Source: Scilla litardierei
Lineage: Eukaryota > Streptophyta > Magnoliopsida > Asparagales > Asparagaceae
DNA length: 64,000 bases
Assembly (NCBI GenBank): GCA_030789695.1
Contig: CM061142.1
Span: forward strand, 359,637,486 to 359,701,485
Direction: 5' to 3'
The notes under the pieces were generated by a model. It did not search any database, was not told the origin of the DNA, and saw nothing but the letters and a program-made list of their open reading frames with translations. Below are positions 1 to 9,589 of the stretch, in pieces (the first letter of the stretch is position 1; every line of letters starts with the position of its first letter). The translations under genes and the position numbers were made by a program.

Positions 1-1
1 C

Positions 2-1468
2 ACCGCTAAGATTTTGCAAAGCGGGTTCTTCTGGCCGACAATGTTTAAAGACACCCACAACTTTGTAAAGGGGTGCGATAGATGCCAACGGACCGGGAAT
101 ATCTCCAAGCGCAATGAAATGCCAATGAGGCCCATCCAAGAAATTGAGCTTTTTGATTGTTGGGGAGTAGACTTCATGGGACCATTTCCATCGAGCAATG
201 GCAACAAATACATCCTATTGGCCGTCGACTATGTCTCCAAATGGGTGGAAGCAATCGCCACCCCTACTAATGATGCAAGGGTCGTCTCCAAGTTCTTCAA
301 GCAAAATATCTTCCAGCGCTTCGGAGTGCCTCGTACCTTGATAAGCGACGGGGGAAGCCACTTCATAGAGAACAAGTTTGAAGCCATGCTAAAGAAGTAC
401 GGAGTAAACCATAGAGTTGGAATGGCCTATCACCCCCAGACAAGCGGCCAAGTGGAAGTCTCAAATAGAGAGATCAAGCAAATTCTCGAGAAAACCGTGG
501 ATCGATCTAGAAAGGATTGGTCAATGAAGCTAAACGATGCTCTATGGGCATATCGCACGGCCTTTCGCACTCCCATCGGTACCACACCGTTCCGACTAGT
601 TTATGGGAAGGCTTGCCACTTGCCGGTAGAGTTGGAGCACCGCGCATATTGGGCCATCAAGACCTTTAACTACGACTACAAGAGTGCGACGGTGAGGCGA
701 CTCTTGGACATCAACGAGCTTGATGAAATAAGGAGAGACGCCTATGAGAGCTCGAGAATTTACAAGGAAAGGACCAAGATTCTCCACGATGCCCGCATAA
801 CCGTCACGGACTTCAAAGTAGGAGACAAGGTCTTGCTCTATAATTCCCGGCTCCGACTATTTCCCGGTAAGTTGAGGTCACGTTGGTCCGGACCTTTCAC
901 CATCAAGCATATACAACCGGGAGGAGCTTTCGAGTTGGAGAGCAAGGACGGTTCCACGTTCAAAGTAAATGGTCAGAGGCTCAAACACTATTCCGAGGGA
1001 GTCCCGACGGGCGAAACCAATAGAATATATTTGCTTAAGGGATGGCCGGATGATCTTTCATACCTCCTTGATGAGGTAATTGAGGAGGCGATCCCCCACT
1101 CAATTGACTCTCTTTTCGATGAAGATTTAGATGAAGGCCCGGATTTAGGCCAAGATGAGAAGAAAGATGATTCCCCTGACCTCTCCGCTGAAGATGATGA
1201 AGGCGATGCTGATGTCGCAAGGATTCGAGAGCTCTGCAAGCTCTCGAAATTAAAGTCTCCAAAGAAAGCTCCTCCGGTACAGAAATCGGCGTCACCGGTA
1301 AAGCCGTTGACCGGAGCAAATGCTAGCTTGGGGAGCCTCCCCCCAACACTATTCGAGACGGGAGACCACCGCGGGAGGACACGGCGCTGCAACTTCCCAA
1401 TCCAAGCGTTCTCCCCGGAAAGTTTGATGGGTGCATCTCATATGCGCCAAACAACCCGCATTGATTGA
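2..1468 (+). CDS. Ty3/gypsy (Athila) pol polyprotein C-terminus: integrase
   Basis: The frame is open at the left edge, so this is the 3' end of a longer pol; no start codon is expected here. Integrase inserts the element cDNA into the nuclear genome. The second half of the HHCC zinc finger (CDRC) is visible. The catalytic triad is Asp in GVDFMGPF, Asp in ISDGGSHF and Glu in QVEVSNRE, with about 35 residues between the last two (DD35E). A GPY-like module follows ([20 protein letters not shown]). The last roughly 150 residues are an acidic, low-complexity tail. No stop or frameshift interrupts the visible part. The sequence style is Athila. Expression as part of a Gag-Pol precursor is inferred from the family. 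Confidence 0.93.
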   Translation, partial: TAKILQSGFFWPTMFKDTHNFVKGCDRCQRTGNISKRNEMPMRPIQEIELFDCWGVDFMGPFPSSNGNKYILLAVDYVSKWVEAIATPTNDARVVSKFFKQNIFQRFGVPRTLISDGGSHFIENKFEAMLKKYGVNHRVGMAYHPQTSGQVEVSNREIKQILEKTVDRSRKDWSMKLNDALWAYRTAFRTPIGTTPFRLVYGKACHLPVELEHRAYWAIKTFNYDYKSATVRRLLDINELDEIRRDAYESSRIYKERTKILHDARITVTDFKVGDKVLLYNSRLRLFPGKLRSRWSGPFTIKHIQPGGAFELESKDGSTFKVNGQRLKHYSEGVPTGETNRIYLLKGWPDDLSYLLDEVIEEAIPHSIDSLFDEDLDEGPDLGQDEKKDDSPDLSAEDDEGDADVARIRELCKLSKLKSPKKAPPVQKSASPVKPLTGANASLGSLPPTLFETGDHRGRTRRCNFPIQAFSPESLMGASHMRQTTRID

Positions 1469-1915
1469 AAATTATAGGGGGTCGAGCTCACGACCTTAAA
1501 CGAGCGCTTGTCGGGAGGCAACCCGACGGTTTTTGCTTTATTTTCACTTTTTCTTTATTTTCGTTTTAGAAATTTTTAGTGTTTTGAGTCGTTCGCCCAA
1601 AAATTTTGTGATAACGGGTCCTATTTTTCTTGACAGGAGAGGAGATAGGTAAATCCATCATGAGGAGGATGAACGAGACGACGAGGAGCGCCCCAGGAAG
1701 ACGCTCGATGCTTAGGAGGAAGATGAAATCGACTGGAGGAAGAAAGGCGGAGTTTAGAGCCCAAACGAAGACAAACAGCAGAACACAAGGCTCACTCGGC
1801 CGAGTATACTAGTCACTCGGCCGAGTACATAAGTTCGTCCGGCCGAGCCGCTCACGAACGAGGGAAGACTGCTGTACCCAACTCTCTGTTTATTTTCCTG
1901 ATTTCAATATAACTG
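1469..1915 (+). other. Element A pol-env spacer, left half
   Basis: Non-coding. It carries a T-rich stretch (about 1540-1630) and then the first copies of the palindrome ACTCGGCCGAGT (about 1796-1835). It ends at AACTG, the target site duplicated by element B. The short open frame at 1630-1812 has no recognisable domain and I do not call it. Confidence 0.7.
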
Positions 1916-2973
1916 TGACCGGCGCCCCGTTTACGGTATGGGCGCGGTGTCGTTTTACCGCAAGTGCACGGTTAGTGTAGGGTGCGGGTATATCGAACAC
2001 AGGGAGGTGGATGGCTTGAGTGGCTACTAGCCTCGCCTAGGTCGCGTGCTAGCTACGCGGATGATATGGGTGGAAGTGTAGAAATAGAAGAAATAAATAA
2101 AAAAGGCACGACGTGAATCCCCGCTAACACGGGCTAGAGCACTCATGACACTTGGCATTTGACTTGATCCAGGGTGAGACATTGCCCCAAAAGGTGGTAC
2201 CTAGCGTCCATGGCCCGATATTCCAGTCGGTGCCAAGCACGCTAGGCCTACCCGGTTCCGGACGGTGGGCACTCCCGTGTCCATAAACACCTTCCGCAAC
2301 CGGGAGCATTAAGGCCACAATGATATCTCCCAACACTTCGTCCAAGCCGCTCCCGCGCGCGAGGACTCGATGTCTACGCTGGGGGCGTGAGCTATGGCTA
2401 GGGAGTCAATCGCCAAGTTTATTCCCCCTCGGCCCGACGGTCAAAGGCGGTCTTTTTCCCCCCGATGACAATGAAACACCCCCGCGTAACCCTAATGGCC
2501 AAATAGGTCAAATGTGATTTCTAGCAATACATCGAAGCGGATCTTGACAGGACAAGCACCGGACCCCAATCCCCAACACATCTAGTGTGTTACCGTACGA
2601 ATTGGACCCAGATTGCTAGAAATCCCCATTGACACATTTCATCGAACACGTGCCATGCAACCAAGTCTAATGTAAATTCCCAAGCAACAATCCTACCCTA
2701 ACCCGTATTAGGGTTCATCAATACTACTCCATGATGAAAGACATATAAAGAAACAACACAAAACACACACAAACATTCATCATGAAGCAAAAGAAATACA
2801 ATACAAAAAATGGAGAACAAGAGAAAGAAATACTTATCTTGAGTGAATCGTTGATCCCATACAAGACTTATTGAACAAAATACCTAATCTAAAACTAACC
2901 TAGAACTCCCAAGAGAAGGGGGCAAAAGCCCTAAAAACTGAGAAGAGATCTCCCTTCAGTCGGCCAGCCTCGT

Positions 2974-2983
2974 GTATTTATAG
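2974..2983 (-). promoter_or_regulatory. LTR TATA box, element B 3' LTR
   Basis: CTATAAATAC on the minus strand. It lies about 50 bp downstream of a 36-bp hairpin (3033-3068) that has perfect 17-base arms. The same arrangement occurs in the other B LTR and in the LTR of element C. Confidence 0.7.
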
Positions 2984-3032
2984 CCCCACTTCGAAACCCT
3001 AGTGGTTCGGGTCCAAACCCGCAGGAAAAGCG

Positions 3033-3068
3033 TCACCCGATCGGTTGACAAGTCAACCGATCGGGTGA
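3033..3068. repeat. Perfect 17+2+17 inverted repeat in LTR promoter region
   Basis: The arms start TCACCCGATCGG and are exact reverse complements around a 2-nt centre. The structure recurs in the second B LTR (about 8210-8246) and in the C LTR (17465-17500). The C copy differs only in the 2-nt centre. Confidence 0.9.
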
Positions 3069-3647
3069 TCTGTTACAAATAGTAAACAGAAAACGGCGGC
3101 GCTTCACCCGGTCAGATGAACCGGTCGGGTGAGTTCTTGAGTGACCGGTTGGATCTTGGAGCCGTCGGGTGAAGCGATCGGTTGGACGCCCGTGTCTTCA
3201 GCTCTTCAACATCAGCTACAGATGAACCGATCGGGTGAGAGTCACCCGATCGGTTGGAATTCTGCTCGAAAAAACAGAGAACAGCCGCCCGCAGAACCGG
3301 TCTGCGAACCGGTCGGGTGACTTCTTTGTGAGCTGCGGCAGAGACCGGGTGGTGCACGCGTGCATCACCCGATCGGTTGGAGATGACCAACCGACCGGGT
3401 GAGGGGCTGAAAGATGCATTTTTCGACGTTTGACCCCCTGGATCACGCGTGACTTCTCCCGTTGCTCCGGGGACTTGGGATATCATCGTTAAACGTCCCC
3501 TACGTGGTCAATCTCCTGCAAATATGGAGAAACAAAGAAAAGTGAAAGAAAACGAGAAAATACGAGAAAACGAATAAAAGACGGCGGAAAATACGGAGAA
3601 ACACAAAAGAAAACGCGCGTGAATATATGAAATATAAACGCACGTCA

Positions 3648-3660
3648 AAATCCCCCAAGC
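3648..3660 (-). other. Polypurine tract of element B
   Basis: On the minus strand AGCTTGGGGGATTT runs straight into the LTR start TGACGTG. The tract would prime plus-strand DNA synthesis. A stem-loop (3667-3686) lies directly upstream. Confidence 0.88.
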
Positions 3661-5455
3661 TGAACTCTTCCTCGTCCTCGAGGAAGACGAGTGAGAGTAG
3701 GAGCTCGGAAGGGAAAAATAGAGAGGAAGAAAGAAAAAGAAAACTCTAAGCCCTAGATCGTCCATCAGAGCCATCAAAATCAAAAACGACACACCAAGCA
3801 AGCAAACGCCAAATCACACCACTAAACCTAGGAAAGCGAGTCCAAATAAGTGTCGTGGGTCCACGCAGTGAAGCGCGAGTGAGCGTGGCCGTGTGCTAGC
3901 AAACGGTGTCACTATCTACATTGTGCAATAAAGCTCCATATACACGTACCCAAAGAAAGACCCAAATATCGATTCGATTCGAATAAAGCGGTGAATATAT
4001 AGCTCAAGCATGCGTGAGAATAGAGAGAGAATCGAAACATATCATGCGTTAGGGACTCCACAACTAGGGTTAAGGAAATCACCACACTAAAGCCTAGATA
4101 ATAGCCAAAAAGTTCCTGAGCCAAGTGTTTTCGAAAACGATGAGGGTTGAGATGATGTGGAGTAGAACACTCGGTGCAAATTCTCGCCTTCCCTTTATTC
4201 TCGGCAAGTAGGAAAAAATATTCACACTGGAATTTTTTTTTTTAGGTTTTGGGTATTTGTATTTTTTTTGGATTTTGGGCTATACAAAATTTTTCTTTTC
4301 TTTTCTTTTTGGGTTTTTCTTTTCTTTTCTCCTTTTTTGGATTTTTGGATATTGGGATATATACATGTGTACTCTCCCAAGTGGGAGAACGGTACACGAC
4401 GAGGGGATTTGCACCAAGTAAAACAAAAAAGAAATCGGAATCTAAACCCTTGGGCAAAGGAAACTATTCTTGCTAATTAGAGCATGGCCTAAATGGGTTA
4501 TCCTAGTCCTTAATTGTGGAATCCCGACACATGCGAAATGAAGTATACGATATATATAGCATGCATATAGAAGCAGACATTAGAAGCAAATACCGCATAT
4601 TCAATATCGAGGCATGATAATCTAGGGGTCAACCAAGGGTAGGTATATAAATCAACATCACAAAGTAGAAGCACACTATAAGCTAGACACGACACACGAC
4701 TCACATAAAAGCAAAGTGGACCCACGAAGCGTGAAATGCAAGAGGACTCGATAACCTAGGGTTAGTGAGTGTGATTATCGATGCCATGCTAGGTGTGTGT
4801 GATTTTGTGGCACTTCATCATATGGGGTCATCTCTAGGAGAGAGAGAGAGAGAACAAAAGATGAGAAGAAAAAGAAAAACACGTTGGAAAACGACTCAAA
4901 AACGAAGAAAAACGACACAAATGACGCACGAAGTGCGACTCCCCCAAGCTGAAACTTGCATTGTCCTCAATGCAATAGTAGTGCATACGGGAGGGCAATG
5001 AAAATGGGGGGGAGTTACGCATCGACACAAAAAATGAAAAACACGAAAAACACATGAGCGAAACTAAAAAATAAAGAAAAAGAAACACTCAAATAAAAGG
5101 TATAAAACACGACAAAAGAACACCTAGACACAAACACACAACAACGACACACGAAAACATGCATACAAAAGTCGATTTCCCCCAAGCTGAACATGACAAT
5201 GCTAGCAAAATGATATGATCAATGTGATGCAGAAATATGCTAGGGGAAAATCGGAAAAGAAAGATATCAGAATGCAGGAGAGACAGTCTGATCGTTCTCC
5301 TCGGAAGAGGATGAGGGGTGAAATGATAGAAGGGCACGACATGAAGGGTTATTAAGAAGCAAAAGCAAATCCTAGATACGCTCCCCTCGCTAATGAGAGG
5401 AGACGAGATTATTCAAATCTAAACTAGAAAGCGGTAAATTTTTACACTACTGGAT
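3661..5455 (-). other. Element B 3' non-coding region
   Basis: I see no coding sequence. It contains the stem-loop next to the polypurine tract (3667-3686), a second stem-loop (4956-4975) followed by a PPT-like AGCTTGGGGGAG (4938-4950), and a third, weaker PPT-like tract near 5178-5190. T/A-rich and G/A-rich runs cause several spurious frames (4240-4480, 4830-5090). The whole stretch aligns in reverse complement with 15511-16884 of element C. Confidence 0.8.
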
Positions 5456-6772
5456 TTAGATACACCTGAGCATAGGCGGATCCAAGATCTGGAGTGGGGC
5501 AGGTAGCTGCTCTAACTGCTCCTTCTGTGGCTCCGCCAGAAGCGCTGTGCCACGTGTGCCAATGGACCCAAGCAATGCACCTCCAAGCATCCCTCGTAGG
5601 TGTCCACCTGTGACCTGCAAAGGACGAGGTGCATTAGTCCATGGCAAAAAATCTTTCCCCAAAATAAAAGTATCCCAGAGATAATCGTCAAAATAAGATT
5701 GAAAAATAGTGAAAGTGTGACAAATACTCCCTGAGAATGGGTCGCTATCCTCTATACTAGCGACGACCAAATCCTTGCTCTCCATGAGAAGTGGCTCTCC
5801 AGGTGGTGACACACCGCAGCATACCTCAGGGGAAGTAGATCATGTGTCCTGCGAGAGATATGGTATGTCAAATATATACGAGTCTAAAGAAATAGGAAGT
5901 GAAAAGCGAGACTCAAAAGTGGAGTGAGAGTGAGTATGAAAATCTCCCTGAATAGGGGCAATATGCTCAAGTAGATGCTCTGCCGCAGAAGAAGTGGAGC
6001 GTGACGGTAGAGGTAGATGTGGCTCGGTCTCCATGAAGTGGATGATCGTATCCAAGACCTCATGCACATCCTCCTCGATGATATGCTCATGCTCCTCCAT
6101 CTGCCCGATGTCCTGAATGACATCCTCATGGTTGACCACCGACCAAGGAGGAAGCTGTGACAGAGATGGCTCTGGAGGTGGATGTGGAGCGGACCCCTCG
6201 TATGTGGTCGTGGTGTCCTCGTCCTCACGCACATCCTCCTCGCCAGTATGCATAATCTCTGTAGCCTCCTCGGTGCTCTCATAGGACTCATATGGGGTAT
6301 CCAAATAAAGATGACAAGTCTCTCCCACAGATCCTAGAGACATCTCCCCATCCTCACTATCATCATCAAAAAATGCTTCGTCATCCAAGTGGTAATGATG
6401 GAAAAATGGGGGGTCGGCATGAGATGTGTCTATTGTGGCCGACGGCATGGTAGTCTCAACCATGAAAGTAGGTATATCCTCTCCTTCATCCTCTCTCTTT
6501 GGCGTAGTCTCGGTAATTGGTGACATCACGTTTTGTAAGAATTGGCATTGATTAAACAAGGCACCTTCAAGGAGAGATACGAGACTTGATTCTTCTTGTG
6601 GTGGTGGAGGGATATAAGGCTGAGGAAATGGATGGGAGGTGTTTGGGTTATGGTTGTGGGAAAATGTATGGCCTTGGTGTGGGGGGAGGCTCTCAAGGCA
6701 ATCATAATACACGTGCCCCGCCATCCCACAAGTCTCACAAACCAAAAATGAATAGGGATTGTAGCCTCTCAT
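5456..6772 (-). pseudogene. Athila gag remnant with zinc knuckle, one in-frame stop
   Basis: The minus-strand frame starts at ATG 6772 and runs about 310 codons to a TGA at 5840-5842. The same frame continues without another stop to about 5456. Near the N-terminus is a CCHC zinc knuckle, CETCGMAGHVYYDC (Cx2Cx4Hx4C), which in full-length Gag binds RNA. After it come Pro- and Asp/Glu-rich low-complexity stretches and little else. The capsid part expected before the knuckle is absent. Either only the C-terminal part of gag was kept, or this is a cis-acting filler. A shorter product ending at the TGA is possible. Activity is doubtful. Confidence 0.7.
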
Positions 6773-6911
6773 CTAAGCATCGAAATTTGATCTCCACATG
6801 GTTACACCAAAGATACCTGGACAACAAAAATAAGAAAACTAGAGAGGAGCGTCAATAGCACAAGAAAATAACAAAAAGATAATATAACAGTGGGGGAAAA
6901 ATTTCTTGGTT

Positions 6912-6915
<4 letters not shown>

Positions 6916-6976
<61 letters not shown>

Positions 6977-6991
6977 TTATTTATTTATTTA
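6916..6991. repeat. (AT)n and (TTTA)n microsatellite in element B leader
   Basis: An uninterrupted AT dinucleotide run is followed by TTTA repeats, between the primer site and the gag remnant. Confidence 0.97.
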
Positions 6992-7068
6992 TAAAAAGAA
7001 AAAGAAATTTTTGTGTTTTTATGCGTAGACTAACGAACCCAAGCTAAGCTAATATCAAACCGAACGCC

Positions 7069-7086
7069 TCCCCGGCAACGGCGCCA
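7069..7086 (-). other. Primer binding site of element B (tRNA-Asp)
   Basis: The minus strand reads TGGCGCCGTTGCCGGGGA. This complements the 3' end of plant cytosolic tRNA-Asp (…CCCCGGCAACGGCGCCA). It lies 6 bp downstream of the 5' LTR, as Athila and Tat relatives have it, and it fixes the element's orientation. Confidence 0.93.
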
Positions 7087-7092
7087 AAAACT

Positions 7093-8825
7093 TGACCGGC
7101 GCCCCGTTTACGGTATGGGCGCGATGTCGTTTTACCGCAAGTGCACGGTTAGTGTAGGGTGCGGGTATATCGAACACAGGGAGGTGGATGGCTTGAGTGG
7201 CTACTAGCCTCGCCTAGGTCGCGTGCTAGCTACGCGGATGATATGGGTGGAAGTGTAGAAATAGAAGAAATAAATAAAAAAGGCACGACGTGAATCCCCG
7301 CTAACACGGGCTAGAGCACTCATGACACTTGGCATTTGACTTGATCCAGGGTGAGACATTGCCCCAAAAGGTGGTACCTAGCGTCCATGGCCCGATATTC
7401 CGGTCGGTGCCAAGCACGCTAGGCCTACCCGGTTCTGGACGGTGGGCACTCCCGTGTCCATAAACACCTTCTGCAACCGGGAGCATTAAGGCCACAATGA
7501 TATCTCCCAACACTTCGTCCAAGCCGCTCCCGCGCGCGAGGACTCGATGTCTACGCTGGGGGCGTGAGCTATGGCTAGGGAGTCAACCGCCAAGTTTATT
7601 CCCCCTCGGCCCGACGGTCAAAGGCGGTCTTTTTCCCGCCGATGACAATGAAACACCCCCGCGTAACCCTAATGGCCAAATAGGTCAAATGTGATTTCTA
7701 GCAATACATCGAAGCGGATCTTGACAGGACGAGCACCGGACCCCAATCCCCAACACATCTAGTGTGTTGCCGTACGAATTGGACCCAGATTGCTAGAAAT
7801 CCCCATTGACACATTTCATCGAACACGTGCCATGCAACCAAGTCTAATGTAAATTCCCAAGCAACAATCCTACCCTAACCCGTATTAGGGTTCATCAATA
7901 CTACTCCATGATGAAAGACATATAAAGAAACAACACAAAACACACTCAAACATTCATCATGAAGCAAAAGAAATACAATACAAAAAATGGAGAACAAGAG
8001 AAAGAAATACTTATCTTGAGTGAATCGTTGATCCCATACAAGACTTATTGAACAAAATAACTAATCTAAAACTAACCTAGAACTCCCAAGAGAAGGGGGG
8101 CAAAAGCCCTAAAAACTGAGAAGAGATCTCCCTTCAGTCGGCCAGCCTCGTGTATTTATAGCCCCACTTCGAAACCATAGTGGTTCGGGTCCAAACCCGC
8201 AGGAAAAGCGTCACCCGATCGGTTGACAAGTCAACCGATCGGGTGATCTGTTACAAATAGTAAACAGAAAACGGCGGCGCTTCACCCGGTCAGATGAACC
8301 GGTCGGGTGAGTTCTTGAGTGACCGGTTGGATCTTGGAGCCGTCGGGTGAAGCGATCGGTTGGACGCCCGTGTCTTCAGCTCTTCAACATCAGCTACAGA
8401 TGAACCGATCGAGTGAGAGTCACCCGATCGGTTGGAATTCTGCTCGAAAAAACAGAGAACAGCCGCCCGCAGAACCGGTCTGCGAACCGGTCGGGTGACT
8501 TCTTTGTGAGCTGCGGCAGAGACCGGGTGGTGCACGCGTGCATCACCCGATCGGTTGGAGATGACCAACCGACCGGGTGAGGGGCTGAAAGATGAATTTT
8601 TCGACGTTTGACCCCCTGGATCACGCGTGACTTCTCTCGTTGCTCCGGGGACTTGGGATATCATCGTTAAACGTCCCCTACGTGGTCAATCTCCTGCAAA
8701 CATGGAGAAACAAAGAAAAGTGAAAGAAAACGAGAAAATACGAGAAAACGAATAAAAGACGGCGGAAAATACGGAGAAACACAAAAGAAAACGTGCGTGA
8801 ATATATGAAATATAAACGCACGTCA
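7093..8825 (-). repeat. Element B 5' LTR
   Basis: It is about 99% identical to 1916-3647, with the same termini, palindrome array (about 8210-8580) and TATA box (about 8152-8161, minus strand). Reading down the minus strand, the tRNA-Asp primer site follows its inner end. It would drive transcription of element B. Confidence 0.95.
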
Positions 8826-9589
8826 AACTGCTACTCGGCCGAGTATATATATTCACTCGGCCGAGTAAAACAGATACCCTCCTAGGGCGAGTCTTGCCGA
8901 GTAGCTTGAGCCACTCGGCCGAATGGACTTACTCCACTCGGCCGAGGCTGGCAAGGCCACTCAGCCGATGCGTAAGCAGGGAGGAATTTCCATTGATTCC
9001 ACTCGGCCGAGTGACCTAGTCACTCGGCCGAGTCGTAACTTCTGCTATATAAGAGGTCGAGGGGGACACGTTTTTCGAAACGCTGAAACCGATCGCGCCC
9101 CCCGACCTTTCAACTTCCCTCGCCCGCTCGCACCCCTAACTCACCCGACCGCCGTCGTCGAGCCGCCGCTCGGCCAGCCATCGCCGGCCGACCCCCCGCC
9201 GTGACTCGCCCGAGTCGCCGCCGGCGGCCGCCGCTCCGACCACCTCCGGTATCGCCTTTATTGCCTTTTTCTCCTCTTTTTGAGTATTTTTTTGAGGATC
9301 CATGTGTTAAACGACCCCCAAACCCAAATCAATTTCTATATCTATCTGTTATACCCCTAATGCCCCATACGTTTTGATTATTACCCGCTGATATCTCCAT
9401 TTCACGCGCAGGTTGTTTTTGGGAGCTTAGGGGAGCCCAGGGGAGCTTCTCGGGACTGATTTGAGCTTCGTGGAGGCGCTGACTTCGCACGCTTCCGTTG
9501 CTGAGCACTCGCGGCATGTCTGGGTATACTCCTTCCACTCTTTTACACACACCATACTTTTTTCACTTTTCGGCGCGCTCGGGGCCGGT
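8826..9589 (+). other. Element A pol-env spacer, right half
   Basis: Starts with the B target duplication AACTG. It has at least six ACTCGGCCGAGT or one-mismatch copies between 8832 and 9034, then a TATA-like box at 9045, then a GC-rich leader up to the ATG at 9590. Confidence 0.75.
8831..9060 (+). promoter_or_regulatory. Putative internal promoter upstream of the env-position ORF of element A
   Basis: A cluster of ACTCGGCCGAGT palindromes ends at 9034 and is followed 10 bp later by CTATATAAGA (9045-9054). The element's own LTR has the same order of parts (palindromes 13990-14370, TATA-like CTATTTAAA near 14454). Promoter function is inferred from this parallel and has not been shown. Confidence 0.5.

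Larger units (their letters stand above)
1916..3647 (-). repeat. Element B 3' LTR
   Basis: On the minus strand it starts TGACGTG at 3647 and ends CCGGTCA at 1916. It holds an array of ACCCGATCGGTT-type palindromes (about 3033-3400). On the minus strand these sit upstream of a TATA box CTATAAATAC (2974-2983). The open frames seen in it are translations of the palindrome array and recur in the other LTR. They are not genes. Confidence 0.95.
1916..8825 (-). mobile_element. Element B: non-autonomous Athila-family LTR retrotransposon, complete
   Basis: It has two direct LTRs (1916-3647 and 7093-8825; 1732 and 1733 bp) that begin TG and end CA. It is flanked by a perfect 5-bp target-site duplication AACTG (1911-1915 and 8826-8830). 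The minus strand order is 5' LTR, tRNA-Asp primer site, gag remnant, long non-coding region, polypurine tract and 3' LTR. The interior is only about 3.4 kb and has no protease, RT or integrase, so the element must have moved with enzymes from an autonomous relative. By eye I count about 17 differences between the LTRs (about 99% identity), which implies a recent insertion. It belongs to the same family as element C. Confidence 0.95.

Noticed and set aside
988..1392. Minus-strand 134-residue frame over the integrase tail
   Set aside because: Shadow of the pol frame in biased-composition sequence.
1630..1812. 60-residue plus-strand frame after pol
   Set aside because: No domain, Arg/Lys-rich by composition, cut by the palindrome array.
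3112..3486. 124-residue frame conserved in both element B LTRs and, in similar form, in the C LTR (17046-17429)
   Set aside because: It is the translation of the palindrome array. It lies in U3 upstream of the TATA and shows no domain. Conservation follows from LTR identity.
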